Shown here: in pieces, positions 7,253 through 7,801 of the stretch
How positions within the stretch are numbered: the first letter of the stretch is position 1
How the letters are laid out: each line of letters opens with the position of its first letter
DNA from: Bacillota bacterium
Lineage (GTDB): Bacteria; Bacillota_I; Bacilli_A; RFN20; CAG-826
DNA length: 7,801 nt
Direction: 5' to 3'
NCBI GenBank assembly: GCA_003501485.1
Contig: DNPJ01000112.1
Location: forward strand, 1-7,801
Program-made: the position numbers and the translations under genes
Notes under the pieces: generated by a model
The model's input: the letters and a program-made list of their open reading frames with translations, nothing else
The model's database searches: none
Told to the model about the DNA's origin: nothing

Positions 7253-7801
7253 AATTGTTAACTTTCAAATGATGTGAGACATTTTCTGCATCTCATTTCA
7301 CCAGTATCTTCTAACAATTTAGAAAGCTTTTCAAGTTCAATTTCATTTGGTGTTTTAAAATTAAGTACTAATTTTGGAGTATTGTTATACCTTTTATTCC
7401 ATGCTTTCCCTTGTGCTCTTAAATCATCCAAGGAGTAGAACTTTAAAGTTCTATAAAACTTATCTTGATCAATTCTATGACTTCTTTCAACCTTGCCATT
7501 ATGCTGAGGTGTTCTTGGTCGAATTAAATAATGTTCAATATTGTTTTCTTTTAGGAATCTCTCTAAATAATTATCACAGGTCCTAATATTTAGTCCTTTT
7601 TCTTTTCTTCTTGCTTTATCGGTGAACTCATAACCGTTATCTGATTGAAGAAGTTTTGGGTAACAGCCAAATAACTTATGTGCATACTCAAGTGCTTTTA
7701 CTGTTTCATACATTGTGTGCTCGTTTGTAAAGTACAAAATTCGTTTTCTTGAACATTCATCTAAGATGGTGTATTGATAATATCGTCCTTCTAATCCTGT
7801 T
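7242..7801 (-). mobile_element. Right end of an IS481-like insertion sequence (partial)
   Basis: The transposase gene runs into the window edge, so only the 3' end of the element is here. A plausible outer boundary is TGTTAATTG at 7242, next to an inverted-repeat-rich stretch to 7262. A second candidate is TGTGAGACA at 7273, inside the coding end, with TGAGA/TCTCA arms at 7275-7295. The matching left end lies outside, so terminal inverted repeats and target duplication cannot be checked. The end lies 73 bases or slightly more upstream of ugd. Confidence 0.55.
7258..7801 (-). CDS. IS481-like DDE transposase (5' part outside window)
   Basis: The frame is open from the window edge to TAA 7260-7258 (180 residues visible). 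It is the integrase-core half of a transposase that cuts and joins IS ends. In visible numbering, the first catalytic Asp is D14 in YTILDECSRK, the second D54 in LLQSDNGYEF, and the Glu E105 in RPRTPQHNGKVERSHR. This RPxTPxxNGKVER block is typical of IS481/IS3-like rve integrases. A C-terminal WNKRYNNTP...LNFKTPNE segment also fits. D54 to E105 leaves 50 residues between, longer than the common 35, because of a charged insertion around residues 60-75. The tail has a CRKC pair. The catalytic triad is intact and no stop or frameshift is seen in the visible part, so the element could be active. A TTG at 7737 is internal, not the start. Confidence 0.9.
   Translation of the reverse strand, partial: TGLEGRYYQYTILDECSRKRILYFTNEHTMYETVKALEYAHKLFGCYPKLLQSDNGYEFTDKARRKEKGLNIRTCDNYLERFLKENNIEHYLIRPRTPQHNGKVERSHRIDQDKFYRTLKFYSLDDLRAQGKAWNKRYNNTPKLVLNFKTPNEIELEKLSKLLEDTGEMRCRKCLTSFES

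Noticed and set aside
1..7801. CRISPR array, tRNA, rRNA or riboswitch
   Set aside because: No regularly spaced direct repeats, cloverleaf-like or conserved RNA sequence was seen; nearly all the window is protein-coding.

Overview
The window is AT-rich DNA with dense, tightly packed genes. It uses the standard genetic code: TGA is a stop and tryptophan is encoded by TGG. Several starts have AAGGA/AAAGGA ribosome sites. This points to a low-GC Bacillota (Firmicutes), possibly one of the Erysipelotrichia-like or uncultured Bacilli lineages. The exact taxon cannot be read from the sequence. The UDP-glucose dehydrogenase appears to be of the streptococcal HasB type and has the same length (402 aa).

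The region is part of a surface polysaccharide (capsule/EPS) gene cluster. On the plus strand, 1-1050 is the nearly complete 3' part of a GT4 glycosyltransferase gene whose start lies outside the window. It converges on a five-gene block on the minus strand. In transcription order that block holds ugd (7168-5960), a membrane protein with MacB/FtsX-like topology (5951-4731), a Wzy-type polysaccharide polymerase (4698-3493), a second GT4 glycosyltransferase (3488-2400), and a cytoplasmic beta-propeller protein of a sialidase/BNR-like family (2413-1304). Spacings run from 32 bases down to a 14-base overlap, so the block is very probably one operon. Upstream of ugd, at the right edge, lies the 3' part of a DDE-integrase transposase gene (7258-7801) from an IS481-like insertion sequence.

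Together the genes suggest this scheme. Ugd makes UDP-glucuronate for an acidic repeat unit. The GT4 enzymes add sugars to a lipid-linked repeat unit on the cytoplasmic side. Wzy polymerises flipped repeat units at the outer face of the membrane. The two least understood members are the orphan MacB-like membrane protein and the cytoplasmic propeller. No flippase (Wzx), initiating phosphoglycosyltransferase or chain-length regulator is in this window; they would be expected in flanking DNA.

The convergent layout, the 253-base junction with no recognisable gene or good terminator, and the IS next to ugd suggest that the cluster was assembled or rearranged by recombination. The most interesting points are the propeller family, the orphan MacB-like protein, the unusual start of wzy, and the IS end that may supply part of the promoter for the minus-strand operon.
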